Source: Lachnospiraceae bacterium (GTDB lineage Bacteria; Bacillota; Clostridia; Lachnospirales; Lachnospiraceae). Taken from it: 64,000 bases of DNA. Both the position numbers and the translations under genes were made by a program. Of the stretch, positions 53,303 to 62,691 are shown in pieces (the first letter of the stretch is position 1; every line of letters starts with the position of its first letter). The stretch spans positions 1-64,000 of the forward strand of contig JAFSLV010000038.1 of the NCBI GenBank assembly GCA_017448245.1, in the 5' to 3' direction. The notes under the pieces were generated by a model, which did not search any database, was not told the origin of the DNA, and worked only from the letters and a program-made list of their open reading frames with translations.

Positions 53303-54227
53303 ATCCGAAGGTGTCCTGCAGATAACTCTTCCAGTCAAAGACCGCTTCGACCGAACGGATCCCGACCTCGATCATCTCGTCATCCGGTTCCCGCGTGGTG
53401 AGTCTTTGCATTGCAAAGCCGGGTGCCGAAAGGATGCGGACAAACAGATTGTCATTCCTTCCGGCCAGGCGGATCAGTTCGTAGGAAATGCCCGATACCA
53501 CGGGCAGCAGCACGATACGGAGAAGCAGCCGCAAAGGAATGCTCTCCACACGGATAAAGAAAAACAGCACGATGCTCACCATCATGACAAAGAGCACAAA
53601 GGACGAGCCGCATCGTTTGTGGAGCCTCGACGCCTCGCGTACGTTTTCGAGCGTCAGCGTATGTCCCGTTTCCAGGCAGTTGATGCATTTGTGCTCCGCC
53701 CCGTGATAGCCGAAGAGCCTGCGGATATCGGTGAGCCGTGAGATCAAAAGGATGTATCCGACAAAGATCAGGATCCGGATGATGCCCTCAAACACGGACA
53801 AAAGAGCGGCGCTCCGGACATAGGAGGCGATCAGATTGGCGGCAAAATAAGGTGCCACGACAAACAGCGCGATCGCCAGTGCAAAGGAAAGCAAAAACGT
53901 GCCGGCCATCATGAGCTTGTCCGACCACTTCTCCTGCCTGCCCTCTTTTCTGGCCGCCACCTCCTCCTCGGACTCGCCGGTCGCCTCGTTCATCGAACGC
54001 AGCGACAGCCGCATGGAATCGATGAATACAAAAATGCCGCGGACAAACGGGATCCGGAGCAGAATGCTGCCCTCGAGCAACGCGCGGTAATGTGCCACGC
54101 GCAAGGACACCGTTCCGTCCGGTCGTCTGACCGCGACCGCATATTTATCCTTATTGCGCATCATGACGCCTTCCAGTACGGCAAGGCCGCCGATGCCGGA
54201 GTATTGTCCCTTCCTGACCTCCTCCAT
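53292..54227 (-). CDS. DUF1385 (YqhQ-like) membrane protein
   Basis: 311-aa membrane protein of unknown function, in the conserved Clostridia cluster rpmE-DUF1385-prmC-prfA. Diagnostic N-terminus GIGGLAVLEGVMMRNKDKYAV, HGAEHKCINCLETGH motif in the middle, and four or five hydrophobic segments. No ribosome site before the ATG (the 12 nt after the rpmE stop are pyrimidine-rich), yet no other start fits. Confidence 0.87.
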   Translation of the reverse strand: MEEVRKGQYSGIGGLAVLEGVMMRNKDKYAVAVRRPDGTVSLRVAHYRALLEGSILLRIPFVRGIFVFIDSMRLSLRSMNEATGESEEEVAARKEGRQEKWSDKLMMAGTFLLSFALAIALFVVAPYFAANLIASYVRSAALLSVFEGIIRILIFVGYILLISRLTDIRRLFGYHGAEHKCINCLETGHTLTLENVREASRLHKRCGSSFVLFVMMVSIVLFFFIRVESIPLRLLLRIVLLPVVSGISYELIRLAGRNDNLFVRILSAPGFAMQRLTTREPDDEMIEVGIRSVEAVFDWKSYLQDTFGYEA

Positions 54228-54239
54228 GGGAAATAAGAA

Positions 54240-54437
54240 TTACATGCCGTACTTTTTGTTGAATCTGTCGATACGGCCGCGCGCAATGGCTGCCTTCTGC
54301 TGACCCGTATAGAACGGATGGCATTTCGAGCAGATCTCGACGTGGATCTCGGGTTTGGTGCTGCCGACCGTAAAGGTGTTGCCGCAGTTGCAGGTCACCG
54401 TGGCCTGCACGTATTCGGGCTGGATGTCTGTTTTCAT
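54240..54437 (-). CDS. rpmE: 50S ribosomal protein L31
   Basis: 65 aa. The zinc-ribbon form: [11 protein letters not shown] and [12 protein letters not shown] supply four cysteines, so this is the zinc-containing type rather than the zinc-free L31B paralogue. Strong AAAGGAAAT before the ATG. It leads the rpmE-DUF1385-prmC-prfA cluster. Confidence 0.96.
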   Translation of the reverse strand: MKTDIQPEYVQATVTCNCGNTFTVGSTKPEIHVEICSKCHPFYTGQQKAAIARGRIDRFNKKYGM

Positions 54438-54500
54438 TCTGTCATTTCCTTTCTGTGTGTGCGCGATTTCCGGCCGCGCTGTTTTTAACGCCAGTCATCA

Positions 54501-54529
54501 ATGATAACACAATTGTTTCCGAACTTCAA
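54501..54529 (-). promoter_or_regulatory. rpmE promoter
   Basis: Minus strand: -35 TTGAAG (54524-54529, overlapping the pilT stop), 17-bp spacer, -10 TATCAT (54501-54506). Leader of about 57 nt. Confidence 0.55.
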
Positions 54530-55590
54530 CCCAGTTTCATCCGCATCGTATCCTGGTCCTGGGCAAACATCAGTGCGACCTCGCGGCTGATCGTGCCCTG
54601 CTGGTAGAGCTGGATGATGGCCTCATCCATCGTAATCATGCCCATCCTGCGGTTGGTCTGCATGACGGTGATGAGCTGGTGCGTCTTGCCCTCGCGGATC
54701 ATGTTACGTACCGCGCCGTTGACATGCAATACCTCAAAGGCGCCGACTCTCGCGCTCTCGTCCTTGGTCGGCAACAGTTGCTGCGAGATCACGGCCTCGA
54801 GCACGCCCGCGAGCTGGAAGCGGATCTGCTGCTGCTGGTGCGGCGGAAAAACATCGATGATACGGTCGACCGTGGAAGCGGCACCGATCGTATGGAGCGT
54901 GGAAAAAACAAGATGCCCCGTCTCCGCCGCGGTGATGGCGGTCGAGATCGTCTCCAGATCGCGCATCTCCCCGACCAGGAGCACATCCGGATCCTCCCTG
55001 AGGGCTGCCCTGAGCGCCTCCGCATAGCTCATGGAATCGATGCCGATCTCGCGCTGGTTGACGATCGACAGATTATGCCGGTAGGTAAACTCGATCGGAT
55101 CCTCGAGCGTCAGGATATGCTGGTCCCTGTGGTTGTTGATCAGATCGATGATCGAAGCGATCGTCGTGGATTTGCCGGAGCCGGTAGGTCCCGTTACCAG
55201 TACCAGCCCGCGCTTTCTCGTATACAGATCGACGACGGAGGGCGGCAGTCCGAGACTCTCCGTATCCGGTACGTCCTGCGCAACGATACGCAAAGCAATC
55301 GCGACGGAGCCGCGCTGCCTGAACAGATTGACGCGGAAGCGTCCGACGCCGGAGATCGAAAACGACATGTCATACTGTCCGTTCTTTTCGAACAGACCCT
55401 TTTGCTGCTCGTTCATGATCTCGCATGCGATCTGCTCGGTATCCGCGGGCATCAGGCGTTCGTACTGCTCCATCGTGATGAGTTTGCCGTTGACGCGCAT
55501 CTTGGGCGGAATCCCGACCGTGATGTGCACGTCGGAAGCCCCCGATGCGGACGCGTCCATGAGTATTTTGCGTATGTCGGTCTGTGCCAT
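54526..55590 (-). CDS. pilT: PilT-type type IV pilus retraction ATPase
   Basis: Hexameric ATPase that retracts type IV pili. 354 aa. Walker A VTGPTGSGKSTTIAS near residue 130, Asp box LTLEDPIEFTY, Walker B DVLLVGEMRDLETI, His box GHLVFSTLHTIGAAS, and the C-terminal retraction region begins AIIQLYQQG. Start at 55590 (MAQTDIRKIL) with GGAGGAGAG upstream. The pilus structural genes are not visible here; downstream of an HD-GYP-like gene with a 19-nt gap. Could drive twitching or DNA uptake with ComEA/ComEC. Confidence 0.93.
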   Translation of the reverse strand: MAQTDIRKILMDASASGASDVHITVGIPPKMRVNGKLITMEQYERLMPADTEQIACEIMNEQQKGLFEKNGQYDMSFSISGVGRFRVNLFRQRGSVAIALRIVAQDVPDTESLGLPPSVVDLYTRKRGLVLVTGPTGSGKSTTIASIIDLINNHRDQHILTLEDPIEFTYRHNLSIVNQREIGIDSMSYAEALRAALREDPDVLLVGEMRDLETISTAITAAETGHLVFSTLHTIGAASTVDRIIDVFPPHQQQQIRFQLAGVLEAVISQQLLPTKDESARVGAFEVLHVNGAVRNMIREGKTHQLITVMQTNRRMGMITMDEAIIQLYQQGTISREVALMFAQDQDTMRMKLG

Positions 55591-55609
55591 ATCTCTCCTC
55601 CGGCGCCTG

Positions 55610-56725
55610 TTATGCCTCGACCTCGGTCTGCGGCGCAAATCCGAGACGTTTGAGCGTCTCCTGGTCCATGACGTGGCGGTTGTCCATTGTCTTCATGATA
55701 TCCACGACCTCGAGATGGCCGTAACTCGACCGGTCCGCCAGATTGATGATCTGGTTGTCGTCAAAGGTCAGCACGATCGGCCGCATCAGATCGTCGTTTT
55801 GCCTGAGTACCAGTGCCTTCTTGCGGCCCGTCAGCTCCACGCTCGTGCCGGGCATTAAGAGCGTCACGGAATGTAACAACGCATTGACCGCGTCCTTATC
55901 ATAGTATTCGGGCTTAGCGAGCATCGTCCTGAACACCGTCAGCTCCGACATCGGTGTTTCGTCCATGCGCACCGCCGTCAGTTTGTCAAACATGCCGGCA
56001 ATCTGCAGCACCTGCGAGGCGATCTGCATGTTCTCGAGCGGCGGCTCGTTCCTTTCCATCAGACGCAGATTGGATTCCGCCTGCACACAGGCTCTCGTGA
56101 CACCGGGATTGGAAATAAAGGTATCCCTCAGAATGTCATATCCCGCCCGCTCGTAGGAATGGATCGCAAGCTGTTCCTCATCCGTGTGCTCGCTCTTGTA
56201 CATCATGTCCGGCGGAACATCGAGCTTGCCGATGTCATGGACGACCGCCGCCGTGACCGCGGTGTTTTGCACCGCAAGCGGCACATTGAGTCCGTGCGTG
56301 ATGATCGCGGACAGGATGGCGGTGTTGAGCGAGTGCTTGTAGATATAGTCCTCGGTACTGCGCAGGCTCTGGAAAAAATTGATCTTCTTGGTCTCGTTAC
56401 CGTATTCCTTGATAATCGATGTGACGATAAAGCTCAGACGCTCCGTTTTTTTCTGCCGGCGGATCACGTCGAGCTCGTCCGCGATCTCAAAGCTCATCAC
56501 TGTCTGGAAGCGTTCAAAAGCCATATCATCCTCGGAAAAAGGCGGCACCGGCTCTGCGGGCTCGAGGATAAAGAGGCCGAGCAGGCCAAAGCCCTTGATG
56601 CTCTGGATGCTCTGTGCGTCCTTGATGACCTGTGCCCTCTCATAGAGCAGCACGCCCTTCTTGGAGTAAATCGGACGCGCAAGGCGCATCCCCGGCTTCA
56701 ACTCATCCACTTTGATGAATCTCAT
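55610..56725 (-). CDS. HD-GYP-like protein with degenerate GYP motif
   Basis: 371 aa. An N-terminal domain of about 110 residues (FIKVDELKPGMRLARPIYSKKG) precedes an HD domain: YIYKHSLNTAILSAI near 135, then VVHDIGKLDVPPDMM near 165. The region that should carry HHExxDGxGYP reads VQAESNLRLMERNEPPLEN, so the second half of the signature is lost while the HD pair remains. It may bind c-di-GMP or have altered activity. Start at 56725 fixed by GAGGAGAAG and ATGA overlap with hemW. Confidence 0.8.
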   Translation of the reverse strand: MRFIKVDELKPGMRLARPIYSKKGVLLYERAQVIKDAQSIQSIKGFGLLGLFILEPAEPVPPFSEDDMAFERFQTVMSFEIADELDVIRRQKKTERLSFIVTSIIKEYGNETKKINFFQSLRSTEDYIYKHSLNTAILSAIITHGLNVPLAVQNTAVTAAVVHDIGKLDVPPDMMYKSEHTDEEQLAIHSYERAGYDILRDTFISNPGVTRACVQAESNLRLMERNEPPLENMQIASQVLQIAGMFDKLTAVRMDETPMSELTVFRTMLAKPEYYDKDAVNALLHSVTLLMPGTSVELTGRKKALVLRQNDDLMRPIVLTFDDNQIINLADRSSYGHLEVVDIMKTMDNRHVMDQETLKRLGFAPQTEVEA

Positions 56726-58041
56726 GGCTTCTCCTCGCTTTCTTTGTCTTGCGGCGGACCGTCTTCCTTTGCCTCCCGATCCTGATCTTTTTCTTCGTCT
56801 CCCCCGGTGAACGCGTCCTCTTCCTTTTGCTCTTCCTCCAGCAGAAAGTGAGACATCACCGTATTGCTGACATCCACACCTCTTGCGGTCAGCATCACGC
56901 TGCCTTCGTCCTCCTGCATCAGACCGTCCCTGCACATGGCGTCGATCACCGCGCCGTAGAGCTCACGCATCGACAGGTGAAAGCATTCCTCAAACCGCGC
57001 AAAGCTCACGCCGCGCATCATGCGCAGTCCGAGGAACATAAACTCCTCGATCTGTGCCCTGATGTCCAGAACGGTCTCGTTTTCCCTGATCTTTTGTACG
57101 TCGCCGTCCGCTTCGATATAGGCGTTCAAATCGCGGATATTGGAAAAGCGCGTATTCTCGATCATGGAAGATGCGCCGAGACCAAAGCCCAGATAATCGC
57201 CCCTCGTCCAGTAGACGATGTTGTGCTTTGACTCGTAGCGGTGCGGACGCTCTTCGTCGTTTTTGGCAAAATTGGATATCTCGTAGCGATGGTATCCCGC
57301 ACTGACAAGGAAGTTGGCTGTCTCCGCATACATCTTGCGTTCTTCCTCCTCGTCGGGAAGATCGAGCCTGAAAAGCCCCAGGGCATTGTCCCTTGCGGTA
57401 CGTCCCGACCCGTAGATCTCATGGAAGGGCGTGCCCTCCTCGATGGTCAGCGCATAGGAGGAGATGTGCTCCGGCTTACAGGCCACGATCTCCCGGAGCG
57501 TATTGAGATAGTCGGCATACTTTTGACCGGGCAGTCCCATCATCACATCGACGCTGATATTCCGGAAGCCTGCGGTACGCGCGTTGCGGTATGCCTCATA
57601 AAAATCGGACACCGAATGCACGCGGCCGAGATGCTCGAGGTCGAGGTTCATCATGGACTGCGCACCGATCGACAGACGCGTGATGCCGAAAGACTTATAG
57701 GCTTTGAGCGAATCATACGTCACCGTCCCCGGATTGAGCTCGAGGGTGATCTCCGCGCCGGTGCGCACATGGAAATGGTCCCTGATATGGTTGAGGATCC
57801 GTTCGATCTGTACGGGTGCGATAAACGAAGGCGTGCCGCCGCCGAAGTAGATGCTCGATACCTCAAAATCGGCCGCACTCTGCTTGGGCAGCGTCGCCGC
57901 CGCCTCGGCGATCTCCTGTAACAAAGCCTCCGTATACCGCAGCCGGATATCCTCCGCGACATCCGCAAAGGACAGAAAGTCACAGTAATAGCACTTTCCG
58001 GCGCAGAACGGGATATGCACATACAACGCGAGACTCTTCAT
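56722..58041 (-). CDS. hemW: HemW-like radical SAM heme chaperone (CPO family)
   Basis: 439 aa. Radical SAM cluster in IPFCAGKCYYCDFLSF near residue 12, then YFGGGTPSFI, SIGAQSMMNLDLEHLGR and SVDVMMGLPGQ. As usual for HemW, it lacks the extra N-terminal features of HemN. The C-terminal 35 residues are an acidic Glu/Asp/Lys tail not seen in the family core. Starts 5 nt after lepA with GAAGG; classic lepA-hemW pairing of Firmicutes. Confidence 0.9.
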   Translation of the reverse strand: MKSLALYVHIPFCAGKCYYCDFLSFADVAEDIRLRYTEALLQEIAEAAATLPKQSAADFEVSSIYFGGGTPSFIAPVQIERILNHIRDHFHVRTGAEITLELNPGTVTYDSLKAYKSFGITRLSIGAQSMMNLDLEHLGRVHSVSDFYEAYRNARTAGFRNISVDVMMGLPGQKYADYLNTLREIVACKPEHISSYALTIEEGTPFHEIYGSGRTARDNALGLFRLDLPDEEEERKMYAETANFLVSAGYHRYEISNFAKNDEERPHRYESKHNIVYWTRGDYLGFGLGASSMIENTRFSNIRDLNAYIEADGDVQKIRENETVLDIRAQIEEFMFLGLRMMRGVSFARFEECFHLSMRELYGAVIDAMCRDGLMQEDEGSVMLTARGVDVSNTVMSHFLLEEEQKEEDAFTGGDEEKDQDREAKEDGPPQDKESEEKP

Positions 58042-58046
58042 CTTGG

Positions 58047-59864
58047 TCAGCCTTCGTCATCGAGTTTCAGCACGTTGAGGAAGGCGGACTGCGGGATCTC
58101 GACACTGCCGATCTGCCGCATCTTTTTCTTGCCCTCCTTTTGTTTTTCGAGGAGCTTGCGCTTTCTCGAGATATCGCCGCCGTAGCACTTGGCCAGCACA
58201 TCCTTACGGAGCGCCTTGACGGTTTCCCTTGCGATCACCTTGCCTCCGATGGCCGCCTGGATCGGGATTTCAAACAGATGCCTGGGAATCTCCTCCTTGA
58301 GCTTTTCGCACATCTTCCTGCCGCGCTCGTAGGCGCCGTCCGCATGCACGATAAAGGAGAGCGCATCCACCTGCTCTTTGTTGATCAGGATATCGAGCTT
58401 GACCAGATCGCTGCGCATATAATCCGACAGCTCATAATCAAAGGACGCATATCCGCGCGAGCGGCTCTTTAAGGCGTCAAAAAAATCATAGATCACTTCG
58501 TTGAGCGGGAGCTTGTACCTGAGCACGGCGCGGTTCTTTTCGATGTATTCCGTGCTCACGTAGATACCGCGACGCTCCTGGCACAGCTGCATGATCGATC
58601 CGACATACTCCGGCGTCACCATGATCTCGCCGTCGATGACGGGTTCCTCCATGTATTCGATCTCCGACGGATCCGGCAGATTGGTCGGATTGGTCAGATC
58701 CACGCACGTGCCGTCCGTTTTGTGCACCTTGTAGATGACGCTCGGTGCGGTCGTCACGAGGTCGATGCTGTACTCGCGGATGAGCCGCTCCTCGATGACC
58801 TCGAGATGCAACAGACCGAGGAAGCCGCACCGGAAGCCGAAACCGAGCGCCTGGCTGGTCTCCGGCTCATACAGGAGCGAGGCGTCATTGAGCTGCAGCT
58901 TTTCGAGCGCGTCACGCAGCTCCGGATATCTGGCCGTATCCGCGGGATAAAAGCCGCAGTAGACCATCGGCAGCACCTTCTTATAACCGGGCAGCGCCTC
59001 CGCACAGGGATTGGCGGCATCCGTTACCGTGTCTCCCACGCGGGCATTGCGGATATTTTTAATCGAGGCCGTAAAGTAACCGACCATACCGGCGGACAGT
59101 TCCTCGCAGGGGATGAACTGTCCCGGACCGAAGGTGCCCGTCTCGACCACCTCCTCCTCCGCGCCGGACTGCATGAAACGCACGCGCATGCCCTTTTTGA
59201 GCCGGCCGTCCCTGACACGAACAAAGACGATGACCCCGCGATAGGAATCATAGGTCGAATCAAAAATCAGGCATTTTAAGGGCGCACCGGGATCGCCGCC
59301 GGGTGCGGGAATCTTCCTGATCACGCTTTCGAGCACATCTTCGATGCCGGTACCGAGCTTGGCGGAGACCTCCGGCGCGTCCTGTGCCTCGATCCCGATT
59401 ACCTCCTCGATCTCGTCCTTTACCTTTTTCGGCTCCGCGCTCGGCAGATCGATCTTGTTGATCACGGGAAACACGTCGAGATCGTGATCGAGCGCCAGAT
59501 AGACATTGGCGAGTGTCTGGGCCTCGACCCCCTGGGTGGCATCGACCACCAGGATCGCACCGTCACAGGCCGCAAGAGACCGCGAAACCTCATACCCGAA
59601 ATCCACATGCCCCGGGGTGTCGATCATGTTCAGCACGTATTCTTCCCCGTTTTGTGCATGATACACCATCCGGACACACTGCGACTTGATCGTAATGCCG
59701 CGTTCCCGCTCGATGTCCATGTTATCGAGCACCTGGTCCTGCATCTCCCGGTCGGTCAAAACGCCTGTTTTTTCTATGATCCGGTCCGCAAGCGTGCTTT
59801 TTCCGTGATCGATATGCGCCACGATGCAAAAATTGCGGATGTTTTGTTGTCTGTTTTGTGCCAT
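58047..59864 (-). CDS. lepA: Elongation factor 4 (LepA)
   Basis: Ribosome back-translocating GTPase. 605 aa. G1 [14 protein letters not shown] near residue 16, G3 DTPGHVDF, G4 NKIDLPSA; the EF-4-specific C-terminal domain ends [19 protein letters not shown]. The promoter, with extended -10, lies about 40 nt upstream. First gene of lepA-hemW-(HD-GYP-like)-pilT. The ribosome site is weak. Confidence 0.96.
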   Translation of the reverse strand: MAQNRQQNIRNFCIVAHIDHGKSTLADRIIEKTGVLTDREMQDQVLDNMDIERERGITIKSQCVRMVYHAQNGEEYVLNMIDTPGHVDFGYEVSRSLAACDGAILVVDATQGVEAQTLANVYLALDHDLDVFPVINKIDLPSAEPKKVKDEIEEVIGIEAQDAPEVSAKLGTGIEDVLESVIRKIPAPGGDPGAPLKCLIFDSTYDSYRGVIVFVRVRDGRLKKGMRVRFMQSGAEEEVVETGTFGPGQFIPCEELSAGMVGYFTASIKNIRNARVGDTVTDAANPCAEALPGYKKVLPMVYCGFYPADTARYPELRDALEKLQLNDASLLYEPETSQALGFGFRCGFLGLLHLEVIEERLIREYSIDLVTTAPSVIYKVHKTDGTCVDLTNPTNLPDPSEIEYMEEPVIDGEIMVTPEYVGSIMQLCQERRGIYVSTEYIEKNRAVLRYKLPLNEVIYDFFDALKSRSRGYASFDYELSDYMRSDLVKLDILINKEQVDALSFIVHADGAYERGRKMCEKLKEEIPRHLFEIPIQAAIGGKVIARETVKALRKDVLAKCYGGDISRKRKLLEKQKEGKKKMRQIGSVEIPQSAFLNVLKLDDEG

Positions 59865-59903
59865 CTCGTATGATCCGGGTGCAAATGTATGATCTACCTA
59901 TAA

Positions 59904-59932
59904 ATGATACCATAATCGGGGGTGTGAAACAA
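59904..59932 (-). promoter_or_regulatory. lepA promoter with extended -10
   Basis: Minus strand: -35 TTGTTT (59927-59932), 17-bp spacer, TGG-TATCAT with -10 hexamer at 59904-59909. Confidence 0.65.
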
Positions 59933-59941
59933 CGTGAAACA
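59924..59941. repeat. Direct repeat overlapping the lepA -35
   Basis: GTGAAACA occurs twice at a 10-bp period (59924-59931 and 59934-59941), one helical turn apart and covering the lepA -35. Possible regulator site, not assigned. Confidence 0.4.
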
Positions 59942-59966
59942 TTTTGAGGAAACGGGGCATTTTTCC

Positions 59967-59995
59967 TTGACAAGGCGGTGACCATCCGATAAAAT
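59967..59995 (+). promoter_or_regulatory. rpsT promoter
   Basis: -35 TTGACA (59967-59972), 17-bp spacer, -10 TAAAAT (59990-59995). Leader of about 60 nt with a short GTGC-AATC-GCAC hairpin. Confidence 0.85.
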
Positions 59996-60061
59996 ATTTT
60001 GTGCTGTGCAATCGCACGGCCCGTTATTTTATGTAAGGTTTCAGCAGGGAGAATTAAGGGA

Positions 60062-60322
60062 ATGGCAAACATCAAATCACAGAAAAAACGGATTCTGACC
60101 AACGAAAAAGCGGCTGCTCGCAACAAGGCCGTCAAAAGCGGTGTCAAGACCGCCGTCAAAAAGGTCCGCGCCGCCATTGACGCAAAGGACAAGGAGGCCG
60201 CCAAAGAAGCGCTCGTTCAGGCAACCTCCACGATCGACCGCGCAAAGAGCAAGGGTGTCTTAAAGAAAAACACCGCCTCTCGCAAGGTATCGCGTCTTGC
60301 GCAGGCGGTGGATAAGATCTGA
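60062..60322 (+). CDS. rpsT: 30S ribosomal protein S20
   Basis: 86 aa, Lys/Ala-rich three-helix protein binding 16S rRNA: MANIKSQKKRILTNEKA, then KTAVKKVRAAI and the C-terminal KKNTASRKVSRLAQAVDKI. Start at 60062 with AAGGGA immediately before and GGGAG further up. Monocistronic, with its own strong promoter, and diverging from lepA, which is a common arrangement. Confidence 0.97.
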   Translation: MANIKSQKKRILTNEKAAARNKAVKSGVKTAVKKVRAAIDAKDKEAAKEALVQATSTIDRAKSKGVLKKNTASRKVSRLAQAVDKI

Positions 60323-60339
60323 TTCGTTTTTTCCGCTTT

Positions 60340-61281
60340 TTAATTCGGATTGGCAAAATCGATCACCGGATTTTCGGGCTGGCTGCATTTTTCGACGCTG
60401 ATCGCTTCGAGCACCGGCCCTTCTCCGTGATATTCTTTGACATATTCTCTGCCGACACGTGCCGTGACATCCACCCACTCCTTGTCCTTGAGCTTGTAGG
60501 CCCCCCGGTACTGTGTCACAAATCCCAGAAACTGCATATCCTGCGCACAGCACGTCATGGCCATGCGCCCCGGCACAAAGCGGTCCTTCGGAAACTGTCT
60601 GGGTTTTAATACCATTCCCGAAAAATGCACCTGCCTGCCCTCATACCGGTCAAGGTTTTCAAGCGCATCCAGATAAAACATCCCGAAGCCGTAGCTGTTG
60701 AGTTCGATCGGATCGCTGCTCAGATCAAACGGCAGATCCTCGTCGAGCGTGACATTGATCTCTCCGTTTTCATCCTCAAAGATGATATCCGCTTTTTGTG
60801 TGATGGCCTTGACGTTCCGCTTGAAGGAAGCCAGATCCTCCATGCCGTCGCAGCGGTTGAACATCACGAGCTCCGAATTCCTCAGCTGCTCCGCAAGCAG
60901 GGATTTCATATTGGTAAAATACATGGAAAACGTGGATGCGTCGATGGTTGTCATCTGCTGCTCGAGGTGCCAGACCGCAGGCAGCTGCATATTCCTGAAA
61001 TCCCACATACCGTTCCACTCGATCAGGACACGTTCGGGGTCATATTCCTTATCCAGTTCCTTTAAACGCTCCGGGGTAAACGAAGCCTCGTCGTCGATGG
61101 TGACGATCACGGTATTTGTCTCCGTCAAAAGCGCGTCCCCGTAGGCTTCCTCTCCCTCTTCGCAGACGATCAGAAGCGTTCGTCCCTTGGCCTTGAAATA
61201 AGGCTGCGCCAGTGTGTAACGGAAAAAAGAGGTCTTTCCGCTTTCCAGAAATCCGTTGATTACATACGTGGGCTTGGCCAT
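60340..61281 (-). CDS. CobW/P47K GTPase fused to a YcgQ (TIGR03943-like) domain
   Basis: 313 aa. The N-terminal part has a P-loop YVINGFLESGKTSFFRYT (residues 5-22) and a G4-like MFNRCDGMED, as in COG0523 metal-chaperone GTPases, but the CxCC metal motif of that family is absent. The C-terminal part, from RYEGRQVHFSGMVLKP near residue 213, with MAMTCCAQDMQFLGFV and VEKCSQPENPVIDF, resembles the soluble domain of YcgQ-type proteins associated with YcgR permeases. Two-gene unit with the upstream CobW protein (13-nt gap, GAGGAGG site). Metal transfer is the likely theme; the metal is unknown. Confidence 0.75.
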   Translation of the reverse strand: MAKPTYVINGFLESGKTSFFRYTLAQPYFKAKGRTLLIVCEEGEEAYGDALLTETNTVIVTIDDEASFTPERLKELDKEYDPERVLIEWNGMWDFRNMQLPAVWHLEQQMTTIDASTFSMYFTNMKSLLAEQLRNSELVMFNRCDGMEDLASFKRNVKAITQKADIIFEDENGEINVTLDEDLPFDLSSDPIELNSYGFGMFYLDALENLDRYEGRQVHFSGMVLKPRQFPKDRFVPGRMAMTCCAQDMQFLGFVTQYRGAYKLKDKEWVDVTARVGREYVKEYHGEGPVLEAISVEKCSQPENPVIDFANPN

Positions 61282-61294
61282 GTGTTTTCCCTCC

Positions 61295-62656
61295 TCAGCC
61301 GCGCAGGAGCGCTTCGAGCGCTTCTTCCCTGAGATCCGCGCCGATCACGACGATCTTTCCCGTCACATCCGGATGCGCCGCATCCCGGATCTCCGTTTCG
61401 CCGGGCACATGGTCAAATTCAAACCACCTGCCCTCCTCATCCTGCAATATACCTTTGGCGCGCAGGATAAATCCATAGGCCTCTTCGTCGGCACATGCGT
61501 CAATCATCTTCCTGACCTGCTCCCTCGTATAGCGGTGCGGTGTCTCGATCCCGAAGCTGCCGAAAACTTCATCGGCATCATGTCCGTGATGGTGATGGTG
61601 GTGATGATGTTCATCGTCCGCAAGGCCGTGCGCGTGCTGATAGTCATGGGTATGATGTACGACCACCCCGTCGTGATCATGATCGTCATGGTCGTGATCG
61701 TCATGATCATGATGACGGTGCTCATGGTCGTGATCGTCATGGTCATGATGATGGTGGTGATCATGGTCGTGATCGTCATGGTCATGATGATGGTGCTCAT
61801 GGTCGTGATCGTCATGGTCATGATGACGGTGATCATGGTCGTGATCGTCATGGTCATGATGATGGTGGTGATCATGGTCGTGATCGTCATGGTCATGATG
61901 ATGGTGGTGATCATGGTCGTGATCGTCATGGTCATGATGATGGTGGTCATGATCGTGATCGTCATGGTCATGATGATGGTCATGATCATGCCCGTGCTCC
62001 TCATCATGATGATACGCCTCGACCGCCTGACGGAGAATCTCCGCCGCCAGATCCCTCGTCCCTTCAAAGGTATCGAGGATGTCCCTGCCGTTTAACTCCG
62101 CAAGAGGCGTCGTGATAATCGTCGCCTTGTCATTGTGGCTGCGGACCATCTCCGCCGCCTCTTCGATCGTTTTCTGGTCGGCCTTGTCTGTTCTGGTGAG
62201 AATGATCGTCCCCGCATTCGCGAGCTGGTCCGTGATAAACTCACCGAAATTTTTGATATAGAGCTTTGCCTTGGTACAGTCAAGTACCGTCACCGCGGCA
62301 TTGAGCTCACAGTCTCCCGTTTCATCCGTTACGTTTTTGATCGCATTCATGACATCGGAGAGCTTGCCGACCCCCGATGGTTCGATCAGAATCCGCTCCG
62401 GCGTGTATTTGGTCATCACTTCCTTGAGTGACTCGCCGAAATCACCGACCAGGGAGCAGCAGATGCAGCCGGCGTTCATCTCCCGGATCTCAATGCCGGC
62501 TTCCTTTAAAAAGCCGCCGTCGATACCGATCTCACCGAATTCGTTTTCGATCAGAACGACTCTTGTGCCCGCGAGCGCCTCCGAAAGCAGTTTTTTGATG
62601 AGCGTCGTCTTGCCGGCTCCGAGAAACCCGGAAATAATATCGATTTTTGTACTCAT
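61295..62656 (-). CDS. CobW/COG0523 GTPase with long His/Asp repeat
   Basis: 453 aa G3E GTPase and putative metal chaperone. P-loop ISGFLGAGKTTLIKKLL near residue 10, metal-site NAGCICCSLVGDF (CxCC) near 65, Walker B-like RILIEPSGVGKLSDV, G4 LTRTDKAD. Between about residues 225 and 335 lies a tract of eight 12-13-residue units of the type HDHDDHDHDHHH, then more His clusters, before the C-terminal CobW_C domain (EAYGFILRAKGIL). The tract should bind many Zn or Ni ions. Start at 62656 with AAAGGAC upstream; the frame to 62701 is not used. Confidence 0.88.
   Translation of the reverse strand: MSTKIDIISGFLGAGKTTLIKKLLSEALAGTRVVLIENEFGEIGIDGGFLKEAGIEIREMNAGCICCSLVGDFGESLKEVMTKYTPERILIEPSGVGKLSDVMNAIKNVTDETGDCELNAAVTVLDCTKAKLYIKNFGEFITDQLANAGTIILTRTDKADQKTIEEAAEMVRSHNDKATIITTPLAELNGRDILDTFEGTRDLAAEILRQAVEAYHHDEEHGHDHDHHHDHDDHDHDHHHHDHDDHDHDHHHHHDHDDHDHDHHHHHDHDDHDHDHRHHDHDDHDHEHHHHDHDDHDHDHHHHHDHDDHDHEHRHHDHDDHDHDDHDHDGVVVHHTHDYQHAHGLADDEHHHHHHHHGHDADEVFGSFGIETPHRYTREQVRKMIDACADEEAYGFILRAKGILQDEEGRWFEFDHVPGETEIRDAAHPDVTGKIVVIGADLREEALEALLRG
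61673..61990. repeat. Tandem 36/39-bp repeats coding His/Asp units
   Basis: About eight imperfect units of 36 or 39 bp, differing by loss or gain of one His codon and by occasional Glu or Arg codons. The array is open in several frames on both strands because of its composition. Length variation between strains is expected. Confidence 0.85.
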
Positions 62657-62691
62657 GGTAACTGTCCTTTCTTTCTGATAGTTGTTCCTAT

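Noticed and set aside
61256..62115. Plus-strand open frames rich in Met/Val or His/Asp over the CobW repeat
   Set aside because: They are mirror products of the low-complexity repeat; the minus frame has P-loop, CxCC and CobW_C domains.
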